DNA of 64,000 nt. Origin: Paenibacillus sp. 19GGS1-52. Lineage in GTDB: Bacteria; Bacillota; Bacilli; Paenibacillales; Paenibacillaceae. The position numbers and the translations under genes are program-made. The notes under the pieces are model-generated. The model searched no databases. It had not been told where the DNA came from and saw only the letters and a list, made by a program, of their open reading frames with translations. Location of the stretch: assembly GCF_022369515.1 (NCBI RefSeq), contig NZ_CP059724.1, positions 5,208,001 through 5,272,000 of the forward strand, in the 5' to 3' direction. Every line of letters begins with the position of its first letter. The first letter of the stretch is position 1. Below, piece by piece: positions 27,897 through 36,876 of this stretch.

Positions 27897-28018
27897 AGCG
27901 GAGGGTCGGAGGGAATCTGGAGAAACGATAGTGTTCGCCTTTAACAGCGATCGTAAGAACCCTCCGAACCCGTAGCGGCTTGATTCACAAACGGTCAACT
28001 GCTGGTTTTGGTTTTAAG
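27897..28018 (+). repeat. Two-module intergenic repeat, copy 2
   Basis: Module a (27897-27942) reads GCGGAGGGTCGGAGGGAATC, then TGGAGAAACGATAGTG. Module b (27980-28018) reads TTGATTCACAAACGGTCAAC followed by TGCTGGTTTTGGTTTTAA. Both recur on the minus strand at 14138-14422. CGGAGGGT (27899-27906) pairs with ACCCTCCG (27959-27966), so the copy can fold. It lies just upstream of the gene at 28044 and could be part of its leader. Confidence 0.6.
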
Positions 28019-28043
28019 CCGGGAATTATAAGGGAGATTTGTA

Positions 28044-28583
28044 ATGTTGTTCAGAAAATTCAAAGGCTTGTTTGTCATTCTTCTAGGATTGTTGGCTTTA
28101 GGAGCGCTTATTTTGTGGACACCCGCAGGAAATGATGCAATAGCTAATATAGTCTCAAATACAAGACTTGAGGGTTATGCGAAGAGCTTGGGAATTGAAA
28201 TACACAAGAAATCCCCCCCACTTCCCACAGTAACTTCAGAAGCTTCAGAAATACCCGTTGTCCAAAGCAGTTATTGCTGGGGAACACTGGGCTGTGGCGA
28301 ATATGCGGGTGGAAAATTAATGCTTGAAGGAAAATCTGCTACGTTGGTCCCGTCAGGTTCAGCCATTAGTATACGGTTTGATTACAAGCCTAAGCCTACT
28401 CAATTGAATGTATATCAGTATCTAAATGATACAGCCATTAGTATTACTTTAAGAGATGGGCATTTTGATGCTCCTAAAGAAAGTGGAGTTTATTATTATG
28501 GCATTTCAGCCTACTGGACATCTGATGACGGTAAATATTCGAAAGGTGATACATCGTCTGTGTTTGTTATCGAAGTGAAATAG
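28044..28583 (+). CDS. Membrane-anchored exported protein of unknown function
   Basis: A 179-residue protein with a single N-terminal membrane segment (GLFVILLGLLALGALILW) and an outside domain that starts after a Pro-rich stretch. The domain has a Cys pair in SSYCWGTLGCGEYAGG and beta-rich repeats ending VFVIEVK. I do not recognise it; many such Firmicutes proteins are uncharacterised. AGGGAG lies eight bases before the ATG, and a strong terminator follows. Confidence 0.8.
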   Translation: MLFRKFKGLFVILLGLLALGALILWTPAGNDAIANIVSNTRLEGYAKSLGIEIHKKSPPLPTVTSEASEIPVVQSSYCWGTLGCGEYAGGKLMLEGKSATLVPSGSAISIRFDYKPKPTQLNVYQYLNDTAISITLRDGHFDAPKESGVYYYGISAYWTSDDGKYSKGDTSSVFVIEVK

Positions 28584-28608
28584 CCATGAACAAGATTTAC
28601 ACAAACCA

Positions 28609-28651
28609 AAAACCAGCCAAACAATTTACGCTAGTGTTTGGCTGGTTTTTT
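28609..28651. terminator. Bidirectional terminator between convergent genes
   Basis: Arms AAAACCAGCCAAACA and TGTTTGGCTGGTTTT with A-rich and T-rich tails, between the plus-strand exported protein and the minus-strand oxidoreductase. Confidence 0.88.
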
Positions 28652-28676
28652 GGGCGGTATAACAGGATTAGTTATC

Positions 28677-29963
28677 TCACCATTTAAGCAATGTGTCCAC
28701 CTTCACCGGCAAACCGGTAGCCATCGAATGATTGGCAGCAATACCGGTCATGATCGACCAGGCGCCATCCACATGAGACGCTGCACGGTTAAAGCGGTCA
28801 TCGATCGGCCGTTCAAAAATATCACGCAGCATCACCGGATCTCCACCGCCATGACCGCCGACTCCTTCCTCAATTTCCACTTCATACGGTTCGGCAAACT
28901 GAGGAAAGATAGTGATTGTTTTATCTTTCACTGCGCCCTCCTGAGCCTTGCTGCCACCGGCATTCACATAGGATTGTTCGACGACCTTAACTTCCATCCG
29001 GCCCTTTGTCCCGTTGAAGACAACGATAAAACCCTCCCATGGCAAATAGGCATTCAGCGAATAATTCATGATAGTTTTGTTCTTGTATTTGACCATAACG
29101 CCCATCGTATCCTCAATGCTGATGTTATCTCCAAACACACTCTGATCCCGCAAATATCCATCCTCATGCTCAGTATCCAGATACATAGCCTTCAGCTGTT
29201 CATTATCTTCCAGATGCAGGGCAAAGGGATCGTTCTTCGCCGCCGCACTCCCATGAACACGCTGATAGAATTCACTCACGCCACGTTTCTCGGCATTTTC
29301 TCGACCGTAGAATCGGAGATCACCCATCGCAAACACCGTTTCAGGACGCGAACCCAGCCAGAAATTCATCAGGTCAAAATGGTGCGTTGATTTGTGGACC
29401 AACAGTCCGCCACTGTTGCGTTTATCGCGGTGCCATCTGCGGAAGTAATCCGCTCCATGCTGTGTATTTAACAGCCATTCAAAGTTAACAGACAGCACCT
29501 CGCCAATAGCCCCGTCCATGATCAGTTCACGGATTTTGGTATTATGCGGGGCATAGCGATAATTGAACGTAACCCGCAGTTTTTTGCCGGTCCGTTCCAC
29601 AGCGTCCAGAATCTCCTGGCATTTCTCTTCATCAATAGTCATCGGTTTCTCGGAAATCACATCACAGCCAAGCTCCATAGCCCGAATAATATAGAGGTGA
29701 TGCGTACGGTCAATACTCGTCACAATCACTGTATCCGGCTTGGTTTCAGCAATCATGCGGTCAAATTCATGCGCTTTATACACAGGCACAGCGTGATACT
29801 CATATTTCTCCTGCAATAGCTTGTTGGCATGCGCCATTCTTGCTCCGTTGACATCACAGATGCCCACGATCTCTGAGGTTTCCCGGTAGTTCGTGGTGAT
29901 CTCACCATAGAAGAACTCAGCCCGGCCGCCGGTACCTACAAACACGTATTTCTTCTTACTCAC
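28677..29963 (-). CDS. Gfo/Idh/MocA family oxidoreductase
   Basis: A 428-residue NAD(P)-dependent sugar or inositol dehydrogenase-type enzyme, starting at GTG 29963 (GGAG eight bases upstream). The Rossmann motif VGTGGRAEFFYG starts the protein, the EKPMT motif carries the conserved Lys, and HKSTHHFDLMNFWLG resembles the catalytic Lys/His region. The C-terminal Gfo/Idh domain is of usual length. It is divergent from an AraC regulator at 30109 that probably controls it. The sugar substrate is unknown. Confidence 0.9.
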   Translation of the reverse strand: MSKKKYVFVGTGGRAEFFYGEITTNYRETSEIVGICDVNGARMAHANKLLQEKYEYHAVPVYKAHEFDRMIAETKPDTVIVTSIDRTHHLYIIRAMELGCDVISEKPMTIDEEKCQEILDAVERTGKKLRVTFNYRYAPHNTKIRELIMDGAIGEVLSVNFEWLLNTQHGADYFRRWHRDKRNSGGLLVHKSTHHFDLMNFWLGSRPETVFAMGDLRFYGRENAEKRGVSEFYQRVHGSAAAKNDPFALHLEDNEQLKAMYLDTEHEDGYLRDQSVFGDNISIEDTMGVMVKYKNKTIMNYSLNAYLPWEGFIVVFNGTKGRMEVKVVEQSYVNAGGSKAQEGAVKDKTITIFPQFAEPYEVEIEEGVGGHGGGDPVMLRDIFERPIDDRFNRAASHVDGAWSIMTGIAANHSMATGLPVKVDTLLKW

Positions 29964-30108
29964 AATTATCACTCCATCAATTATGGATTTGGTTGCGTTT
30001 TCTTTCTATAGTGTATAGTATAAAATACATCTAAATCTAAGCATTTATTAGTGATTCACTCATAAACTATGTATATATTATCCTCATTTTATTAAAAGGA
30101 GCCCCCAC

Positions 30109-30936
30109 ATGCCCGAAGCGCTCCATTCAGAGTTTTTCATTGAACAGCTCAAACGAACCGGACCTTTCAGCATGGACTCCGACCATGTTCACGATAGCTA
30201 TGAAATCTACTATTTATTAGCTGGCGAGCGTAACTATTACATCAACAATCTAGTATACTCTCTACGCAAAGGTGACCTCTTATTCATTAATAAGAACGAA
30301 TTGCATCGTACTACCGCCAAAGGGACAGCGCGTCACGAACGGATCTTAATTAACTTTGAAGAGGTTTTTCTGCAAAAGATGATGGCCCAGGTTACTCTCC
30401 ATTTCCCATTTATGACTACTCAAAGCATGCTGCTCCGGCCCGATGCCCATGAGCAGGGCGTTATAGAGAATATTCTCAACTCCATGCAAAAGGAACAGGC
30501 GGAGCACCGGGCACAGCATAACTTATATCTCCAGACGCTGCTTCTTCAGTTATTTATTGAAATGGGCAGAATCCAGGAGCTGCAGCGGGAAGCCATTGCT
30601 CCCGAGAATAATGAAAAGCAAATAAAGGTCTATGAAATCATTGATTATTTACAGACGCATTATGGTGATAAGCTGACTCTGGCGCAGTTGTCGGAAAGCT
30701 TTTATATCAGCAGTACTTATCTGTGCCGTCTGTTCAAACAAACCACCGGTTTCACGATTATTGAATATCTGAACTATATCCGCATCCAGAAGGCCCAGCA
30801 GCAACTGCGCGAGTCAAACGCCAAGGTCACCCAAATTGCCGAGGATACCGACTTTGACAGCATCGCCCACTTCGGACGCGTCTTTAAGCAAATCGCCAAG
30901 CGATCGCCCTTGCAATACCGGAAGCAGAACCGTTGA
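30109..30936 (+). CDS. AraC-family transcriptional regulator
   Basis: A 275-residue regulator with an N-terminal cupin-like sensor (HDSYEIYYLLAGERNYYINN) and two C-terminal helix-turn-helix motifs (TLAQLSESFYISSTYLCRLF and the IAEDTDFDSIAHFGRVFK region). AAGGAG lies eight bases before the ATG. It is divergent from the Gfo/Idh gene, with 145 bp between them, and likely regulates it in response to a sugar. Confidence 0.92.
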   Translation: MPEALHSEFFIEQLKRTGPFSMDSDHVHDSYEIYYLLAGERNYYINNLVYSLRKGDLLFINKNELHRTTAKGTARHERILINFEEVFLQKMMAQVTLHFPFMTTQSMLLRPDAHEQGVIENILNSMQKEQAEHRAQHNLYLQTLLLQLFIEMGRIQELQREAIAPENNEKQIKVYEIIDYLQTHYGDKLTLAQLSESFYISSTYLCRLFKQTTGFTIIEYLNYIRIQKAQQQLRESNAKVTQIAEDTDFDSIAHFGRVFKQIAKRSPLQYRKQNR

Positions 30937-31009
30937 TATAGTCATTAATAAACATTGATTATTATTGGATAAGGGGATAGCACTTTTTGGGGGGTGTACT
31001 TTGAAATCA

Positions 31010-31079
31010 ACGGGAATTTCTCCCGCTAATCCTCAATTCTGAGCAAAAATCAGCTAATTAGAGGGATATTTTCCCTATA
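31010..31079. repeat. Two small palindromes of the AGAGGGA family
   Basis: ACGGGAATTTCTCCCG (31010-31025) and TAATTAGAGGGATATTTTCC (from 31055, ending CTATA). The second matches the TAGAGGGA...TCCCTCTA units clustered at 50192-50385. Both lie in the 270-bp gene-free stretch between the AraC gene and the IS element, where I see nothing else. Confidence 0.5.
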
Positions 31080-31199
31080 CTTCCACTATACTTTCACTAT
31101 ATGTTCAACTTAGCTAGCCACGAGGAATATAGCTTAGATGCTTCCTCGCTGGAGTGAATGCCCGATGTCTGTTTAATAGAAGAGTTGTCGATACTGCCT

Positions 31200-32721
31200 A
31201 GTAAATAACTCAACTTTCGCAGCTCAAATCTCTAAACAAACCCTTGATATAGCTGGGTAAACTAGAGATCCATTCCTCTAGTTGACAAAAAACGGACGTT
31301 TTGTTCTTCTTGGTATTGGCTTGGGACATTTCAAGAAATAAATTCATGAGTTGCTGGAGGGCGGTCTGATAATCCAGATCGCGGACTTCATCCGCGAAGA
31401 GAAAAAAGAGACCTCCAAGTGTTCGGTCATCACTCGATTGACGCCGTTCGTACTCCATCGCTAAATAACGGCTGAATACAATCGTTGTATGGCTAATCAG
31501 TTGATCGAAGGAACGACCTTGAAACTCGGTTCCCAGTTTCAAATAACTTTTGGTGACTTTGAAAAAGGTCTCTATACTCCAGCGCATGCCGTAGATTCGT
31601 ACGATTTCAGCTGCATCTAGCGTCACATCTGTACTTAAAATCGCGAGCCATTCTCGTTTTTTATTTCGGTTGCGCACAAAAACAAGTTTCACGGGTAGAC
31701 CGCAGGTCGTCTGTACGATGACAGAGCCTTTAATGTCTTTGGCATTCGATTTGGGAAGGCTTTGAAAGACTTCACGCAGCGTCATTCGTGTTCCTTGAAC
31801 CAGATAGTGTTGTTTCATTTCCTTGACCATGCCAATCACACCAAGGCCTTTGCCGGTGAGCTGACGAAAGAGTGGAACTTGGGTAAACCAGCTATCCATA
31901 AGCACATAGTCGGCAGTGAATCCCGCTTTCAAAGCCCGTTCCAGCAAGGCGACAACGGCATCCGGCTTCCGAGAAAAAGCCTCCATTCGACGTTTGTACC
32001 CAGCGCTGCGTTTCGAGAGATTCGAAGCCATTTCGCAAATACGATTGGCCAGCTTGGCCGAAGAAAGCATGACAAAGTCAAGCGGAGCGAAGCTAAACCC
32101 GTCCGACCAGCCTAACGTTAACAGGGTGTAGCCTTTAATGAATTTGCCCGTGGAATGGTCAAATACTCGTGCCAGTAACTCTTCTTTTTTACTACGGTTT
32201 CGGCTCAACACGGAATCGTCAACGATGAATACTCGTACACGCGAAGATGAAATAAGCGATTCGAAATAGAGCACAATGCGAAGACTTAAGGTCTGCAAAA
32301 AGCGCCGCCAAGCAAAAGAAGTTTGATTTAAAAACCGATAGATAACATCTTTGCCTGGAAGATCTGCTCCACGGTCACTCTCTAGGAGTCGAAACCAGTT
32401 CTTACCTTCGAAGACTAAAGAGAAAACGATTTGAAAAACCGCGAGACTCGAAAGACCAAAGGATTTGGAAATACCTGCGTGTCGTAAGGTTTTCCCGATA
32501 TGGAGAGTGACAAAAAGTTTGGAAAAGCGAGACTGTTCAGACAGGGAATGTTGTTGTAACATAGGGTTACGCACCTTTCTTGTTGGCATGGTTGATTCGA
32601 CACTTCCATGATACCAAACAAGTAAGGTGTTTTTTGTCAATAGCAACAAAAGTATTGAATTCTTCTTACGCCCTCAAGGGTTTAAGACAATATTCCAGGT
32701 GCGAAAGTTGAGTAAATAACT
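31200..32721. mobile_element. Complete IS4-family insertion sequence with 11-bp target duplication
   Basis: The element is 1500 bp (31211-32710). Its terminal inverted repeats share CAACTTTCGCA at both ends (left CAACTTTCGCAGCTC, right reverse complement CAACTTTCGCACCTG). It is flanked by perfect direct repeats AGTAAATAACT at 31200-31210 and 32711-32721. A duplication of 10-12 bp is typical of several IS4-family groups. Intact ends, an identical duplication and an intact transposase point to a recent insertion. Confidence 0.93.
31210..32562 (-). CDS. IS4-family transposase
   Basis: A 450-residue DDE transposase. The ATG at 32562 (MLQQHSLSEQSRF) is preferred because AAAGGTG precedes it; longer frames to 32649 are open. 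The catalytic Asp residues are in FIVDDSVLSR and YVLMDSWFT, and the YREK-type signature is YGMRWSIETFFKVTK with its Glu. The stop codon TGA uses the last two bases of the element plus the first base of the target duplication, so the exact C-terminus depends on the insertion site. Confidence 0.93.
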   Translation of the reverse strand: MLQQHSLSEQSRFSKLFVTLHIGKTLRHAGISKSFGLSSLAVFQIVFSLVFEGKNWFRLLESDRGADLPGKDVIYRFLNQTSFAWRRFLQTLSLRIVLYFESLISSSRVRVFIVDDSVLSRNRSKKEELLARVFDHSTGKFIKGYTLLTLGWSDGFSFAPLDFVMLSSAKLANRICEMASNLSKRSAGYKRRMEAFSRKPDAVVALLERALKAGFTADYVLMDSWFTQVPLFRQLTGKGLGVIGMVKEMKQHYLVQGTRMTLREVFQSLPKSNAKDIKGSVIVQTTCGLPVKLVFVRNRNKKREWLAILSTDVTLDAAEIVRIYGMRWSIETFFKVTKSYLKLGTEFQGRSFDQLISHTTIVFSRYLAMEYERRQSSDDRTLGGLFFLFADEVRDLDYQTALQQLMNLFLEMSQANTKKNKTSVFCQLEEWISSLPSYIKGLFRDLSCES

Positions 32722-32740
32722 TTAATAGGTGGGAATGACG

Positions 32741-33991
32741 ATGTGGACCTCACTAAGTAGTAAAGATAATATGATTGCTGAAATGTTTAAGGTTGCTTTG
32801 GAGCTTGAAGAACCCTGGAAATTGACACACATAGAATATGACGATAAAGACGAAGCCTGGCATCTATTTATCGACTTCGAACGGGGAGCGATCTTCGCTT
32901 GCCCGTCCTGTGGTGCTGCATGTAAAGCCTATGATGCGGAAAAGAAGGAATGGCGTCATCTGGACTTTTGGAATTGGAAAACCTATATGCATGCCCGTGT
33001 CCCTCGGACAAACTGCACGAACTGCAACAAAGTGACCCTCGTCCCTGTAAAGTGGTCACGTCCTTTATCCCACTTTACGCTGCAATTTGATGCTTGGGCC
33101 ATGCGGCTTATGGCGGAGATGCCGGTCAATGCAGCCGCCAGAGAACTTCGAGAACACGATACACGGATGTGGCGGATTTTTCATCACTACGTCCATGTAG
33201 CCATGAATGAACTGGATCTGACGGGTGTGAAACGAATTGCTGTAGACGAAACTTCGTCCCGTCGAGGCCATCGTTACATTACTTTATTTGTAGATGTAGA
33301 TACCAAAACGGTATTGTTCGCAACCGAAGGAAAGAGTAAGGATACCCTAGAGAAATTCAAACAACATCTGATGAGCAAAGGGGCAACAGCCACACAAATT
33401 CAGGAAATTTGCTGTGATATGTCCCCCGCCTTCATCCGAGGTATTCAGGAGCAGTTCCCTGAGGCTGAAATTACCTTTGATAAGTTTCACGTCATGAAAA
33501 TGGTGAATGAAGCCGTTGATGATGTTCGCAGAGAAGAACAAAAGCAAGTTCCTGAACTGAAAAATAGTCGATATCTGTGGCTGAAAAATGCATCTACCCT
33601 AAAAAACGAACAGAAGGTGGAACTGGATAAGCTAAAGGACGGACACCTCCAAACCGGGAAAGCTTACCGCTTAAAGCTATCTCTACAGGAACTCTGGACA
33701 CAGCCACACATTTTAGCCGATGTCTATTTACGGGAATGGATGGGTTGGGCTAGACGCTCCCAACTGAAACCTATGATGGAATTATCCAAAACCATGAAGC
33801 GACACGAAGAAGGCATTTTACGATGGTTTCACAGTCGCATGACGAACGGCTTGCTTGAAGGTATTAACGGGCTCATCCAAGCGGCAAAGAGAAAGGCGCG
33901 GGGCTACCGTAATGTCCAAAACTTGATTGCGATGGTGTACATGACGGCCAACAAGCTTAGGCTCCCAACGCTCGCAGCTCGTCGAGGGTAG
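32741..33991 (+). CDS. ISL3-family transposase
   Basis: A 416-residue transposase from ATG 32741 (MWTSLSSKDNMIAEM), with GGTGGG seven to eight bases upstream; a GTG at 32729 is an alternative. The N-terminal zinc-finger cysteines are in CPSCGA and CTNC. The DDE catalytic core has VDETSSRRGH, CCDMSPAF and GLLEGINGLIQAAKRKARGY. The frame is full length. The IS4 element begins 20 bp before the start and may have removed or displaced its promoter. I could not find convincing terminal inverted repeats, so the element borders are undefined. Confidence 0.9.
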   Translation: MWTSLSSKDNMIAEMFKVALELEEPWKLTHIEYDDKDEAWHLFIDFERGAIFACPSCGAACKAYDAEKKEWRHLDFWNWKTYMHARVPRTNCTNCNKVTLVPVKWSRPLSHFTLQFDAWAMRLMAEMPVNAAARELREHDTRMWRIFHHYVHVAMNELDLTGVKRIAVDETSSRRGHRYITLFVDVDTKTVLFATEGKSKDTLEKFKQHLMSKGATATQIQEICCDMSPAFIRGIQEQFPEAEITFDKFHVMKMVNEAVDDVRREEQKQVPELKNSRYLWLKNASTLKNEQKVELDKLKDGHLQTGKAYRLKLSLQELWTQPHILADVYLREWMGWARRSQLKPMMELSKTMKRHEEGILRWFHSRMTNGLLEGINGLIQAAKRKARGYRNVQNLIAMVYMTANKLRLPTLAARRG

Positions 33992-34133
33992 TACCCCTCC
34001 CCTTTATACCAAGGTGTTAGGAATCTATTAAAACAAATAAATCTATGATCCTATTCTAGACAGCATTACCCATCCAGTAGAGCGAAGAGCCGCTTAGATT
34101 AGCAGCAGTAATTCATCTTTAATACTACTAAAA

Positions 34134-34176
34134 AGGAGTGTCCGCAGCCATTTGTTGGCCTTTGGGACACCCCTGA
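34134..34176 (-). terminator. Hairpin downstream of the fucose operon
   Basis: Inverted repeat with GGAGTGTCC and GGGACACCCC arms and an inner GCC/GGC, about 100 bp beyond the fucU stop in the 285-bp stretch to the ISL3 transposase. The same type of stem (GGTGTCC) is used after the gene at 44324. Confidence 0.55.
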
Positions 34177-34276
34177 TTTACACTCGGATGAATGTTTCTT
34201 TGAATGATTCTAGGCTTAGGAAATTGATCAATGCAGCTCTTAACCAGACTGGTAGAATTTATCCCCAGCCTTACTG

Positions 34277-34708
34277 CTAGCTGCCCTTGATTACGCCTTT
34301 TTTGAGAATCACATTCCCGTATAATGCTTCTTCACCAGTAACTATAATGGCATAACTCTGCTTGGACCGATTGTAGAAGTCGAAGCGCTCCTCATATTCA
34401 ATCGTGGCATCCTCATCATGTTTGGCGAGGATCGCTTCATAGGTAGACCAGATGACCGGCTCGGTAGGGTCCCCCGCAACCACAGACATAAATGCCGCCT
34501 GATGCGACGCATAATGGTCTAGTGGAAGCAGCTCCAAGATGGCATCCAGCAACTGAGGGATACCTATCCCATCATAACGCAGTACTTTTGAATGCAGCGA
34601 GTGTCCCGGATAATTGGCATCGGCCAGTACTAGCTCATCTCCATGGCCCATTTCCATCAGTATACGCACCAGCTCGGGAGATAACAGCTTAGGAATTTTT
34701 TTTAACAT
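34277..34708 (-). CDS. fucU: L-fucose mutarotase
   Basis: A 143-residue RbsD/FucU-family protein that interconverts alpha and beta L-fucose. It starts MLKKIPKLLSPELVRILMEM and has HGDELVLADANYPG with the catalytic-site residues of the family; length is typical. It is the last gene of the fucI-kinase-fucA-fucU operon, 12 bp after fucA, with AAGGAG before the ATG. Context separates it from ribose RbsD. Confidence 0.92.
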   Translation of the reverse strand: MLKKIPKLLSPELVRILMEMGHGDELVLADANYPGHSLHSKVLRYDGIGIPQLLDAILELLPLDHYASHQAAFMSVVAGDPTEPVIWSTYEAILAKHDEDATIEYEERFDFYNRSKQSYAIIVTGEEALYGNVILKKGVIKGS

Positions 34709-34720
34709 AGGTTCCGCTCC

Positions 34721-35371
34721 TTACATGCCATAAAATGATCTTAGCGCCACCAGCTCTTCAATCCGATGCTGCGGCAGTTCGCGCTCCCCGCCAATCATCC
34801 GGGTGATGAAGGTCAGCTTAGCGGTATATTCCAGTCTTTCCATGTTCATGTAGGCACCCATGACGTCCTTGCCCCAGGTAAGCGCACCGTGACTTTCCAG
34901 CAGAACAGCAGTTTTTTTACCTAAAAAAGGAACGATGGAGTCCGGTATTTCCTCCGTTGAAGGTGTACCATACACGGCCAATGGGATATCCCCCATCGCA
35001 ATTACAGACTCGGGCATCATCATCTTATCCAGAGACTCGCCCTTAATAGCAAAAGCTGTAGCATACGGTGGATGCGCATGAACTACACCGTTGATCTCCG
35101 GGAGTGCATTATAAATCTTGAGATGCATCTTCACTTCCGTGGAAGGGCGGTAGCCTTCGGCTGCTTCCAGAATTTCTCCCTGCAGATTTACCTTTACAAG
35201 CATATGCGGCTCCAGATATCCTTTGCTGACCCCTGTCGGGGAAGCAAGTACTTCATTCTCTGACAAGCGTGCCGAAATATTACCGTCATTGGCTGCAATA
35301 AAATCCTTGTTAAACAGGTTCTTGCCAATATCACAAATCTGTCTACGTAATTGTTCCTCTTTAGTTTCCAT
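34721..35371 (-). CDS. fucA: L-fuculose-1-phosphate aldolase (class II aldolase)
   Basis: A 216-residue zinc aldolase cleaving fuculose-1-phosphate to dihydroxyacetone phosphate and lactaldehyde. The N-terminal NDGNISARL and SPTGVSKG bind the phosphate; the zinc histidines are in HAHPPYATAF and a later His in LLESHGALTWG. GAGGAG precedes the ATG. AraD- or RhaD-like functions are possible by fold, but the neighbouring fucI and fucU support fucose. Confidence 0.92.
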   Translation of the reverse strand: METKEEQLRRQICDIGKNLFNKDFIAANDGNISARLSENEVLASPTGVSKGYLEPHMLVKVNLQGEILEAAEGYRPSTEVKMHLKIYNALPEINGVVHAHPPYATAFAIKGESLDKMMMPESVIAMGDIPLAVYGTPSTEEIPDSIVPFLGKKTAVLLESHGALTWGKDVMGAYMNMERLEYTAKLTFITRMIGGERELPQHRIEELVALRSFYGM

Positions 35372-35417
35372 GTATGATACTCTCCTCTTCTCTAATCCAT
35401 CTTATAATTTATGAATG

Positions 35418-36848
35418 TTACACAATTGCCGGATGATAGCTAACTAGCGTATAAGATCGCGCTACAATATCTCTAATTGCGGAAGCTTCCACAATGCCAA
35501 GCGCAGCTAATTGAACCACAATATTCCCAATGGAGCTCGCCTCAGCAGGTCCCGCCACAATTTCTCGGCCAGTGGCATTTGCTGTAAGCTGGCACAGCAA
35601 CTCATTCTGAATGCCCCCGCCAACCATGTGAATAGTGCGGATGGTGGTTCCGGTTAAAGCCTCCAATTCATCAATAGTCTGGCTATACGACAATGCCAGG
35701 CTCTCTAATATAACTCGAATGATTTCAGCCTTCGTATGAGGCACTGGCTGAACGGTCTTCACACAATATTCTCTAATCCGCTGAGGCATATCTCCTGGTG
35801 TGCTGAAGATCGGATCGTTGGGATCGATGATGGCTGGTGCTTGTGCAAGAGTTCCGGCAAGCTGCACCATTTCGCTATAACTAACTGGCTCACCCGCTTC
35901 TGCCCAATTCCTGTCACATTCCTGCAGAATCCACAGCCCCGTAATATTCTTCAACAAACGGTTAGTGCTGCCAAAGCAGCGCTCATTGGTAAACCCATAC
36001 TCATAACTCTGATCCGTAACGATAGGCTCCAGCGTCTCCATCCCTACCAAAGACCAGGTGCCACAGCTTATAAAAGCTGCCTCGGCTTTGCTGATATAAG
36101 GAATCGAGGCTACTGCGGAGGCCGTATCATGGGAAGCTCCAGCGATTATGCTCATAGGACCAATTCCAAGCTCGGCCTGTATTCCCGGATCAACCAGCCC
36201 AATTACTGTACCTGCGGAGATTCCTTCCGGGATTATAGCCGTCGGAATACCCAGCCTGTTAAAGACCTCTTCGGAAACCCCTCTGGAGGCAGCATCCAGC
36301 AGGCCACTGGTGCTCCAAATCGTCTGCTCCGCCACAGCGATGCCCGAGAACAGATAATGAAATAAATCGGGCATCATTAATATTCGGTCCACCGTCTGTG
36401 TGAGGTCAAGGTTGCTCTGAAGATCAGAATACAGCTGATAGACCGTATTTATCAGGCTCGGCTGGTTGCCGGTCAGCGCAAATTGCTCTCTTGGAGACAG
36501 CAAATCCTCCATCCTTGTGCTAATTGCGGCCATTCTCTGGTCCCTGTAATGATGCGGGGAATAGAGCAGCTGTCCCTGTTTATCGAGAAAACCATAATCA
36601 ACTCCCCAGGTATCCACGCTGAGCGCCAATGACTGCCCACACCTTCGATGAGCCTTTTGGATGCCCTGCTTCATTTCGTGGAACAGCTTCAGAACATCCC
36701 AGTATAAATGTCCGCGGATCTGCACGGGGATGTTGGCGAAACGATGAATCTCTTCCATGCGCAGGGTATCACCATCGAAGATTCCTAACATGACTCTGCC
36801 CGAGCTAGCGCCGAGATCTATCGCCAACAGCTTTATCGTATCGTCCAT
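35418..36848 (-). CDS. FGGY sugar kinase, rhamnulokinase-like, probably acting as L-fuculokinase
   Basis: A 476-residue kinase from ATG 36848 (MDDTIKLLAIDLGASSGR); the frame is open farther but would enter fucI. The ATP-binding IDLGASSGRVML, the substrate loop DTWGVDYGFLD and the C-terminal GGGIQNELLCQLTANATGR are present. The sequence is closer to RhaB-type kinases than to enterobacterial FucK, yet it lies between fucI and fucA, so it should phosphorylate fuculose. Specificity is inference from context. Confidence 0.9.
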   Translation of the reverse strand: MDDTIKLLAIDLGASSGRVMLGIFDGDTLRMEEIHRFANIPVQIRGHLYWDVLKLFHEMKQGIQKAHRRCGQSLALSVDTWGVDYGFLDKQGQLLYSPHHYRDQRMAAISTRMEDLLSPREQFALTGNQPSLINTVYQLYSDLQSNLDLTQTVDRILMMPDLFHYLFSGIAVAEQTIWSTSGLLDAASRGVSEEVFNRLGIPTAIIPEGISAGTVIGLVDPGIQAELGIGPMSIIAGASHDTASAVASIPYISKAEAAFISCGTWSLVGMETLEPIVTDQSYEYGFTNERCFGSTNRLLKNITGLWILQECDRNWAEAGEPVSYSEMVQLAGTLAQAPAIIDPNDPIFSTPGDMPQRIREYCVKTVQPVPHTKAEIIRVILESLALSYSQTIDELEALTGTTIRTIHMVGGGIQNELLCQLTANATGREIVAGPAEASSIGNIVVQLAALGIVEASAIRDIVARSYTLVSYHPAIV

Positions 36849-36876
36849 TTCTTGCACACCTGCTTCGCCAAAGGAT

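Noticed and set aside
27880..28040. Riboswitch-like leader before the exported protein gene
   Set aside because: It matches no riboswitch class I can recognise, and its modules recur at 14.1-14.4 kb in front of an unrelated gene. Listed as a repeat instead.
32722..34060. Borders of the ISL3-family element
   Set aside because: I compared flanks on both sides (including the region left of the IS4 element) and found only weak similarity, not a clear inverted repeat or an eight-base duplication.
34177..34276. A frame beyond fucU reading like a helix-turn-helix (QLAVRLGINSTSLVKS)
   Set aside because: It overlaps the end of fucU in another frame, has no start and is short. Chance resemblance cannot be excluded, so no gene was called.
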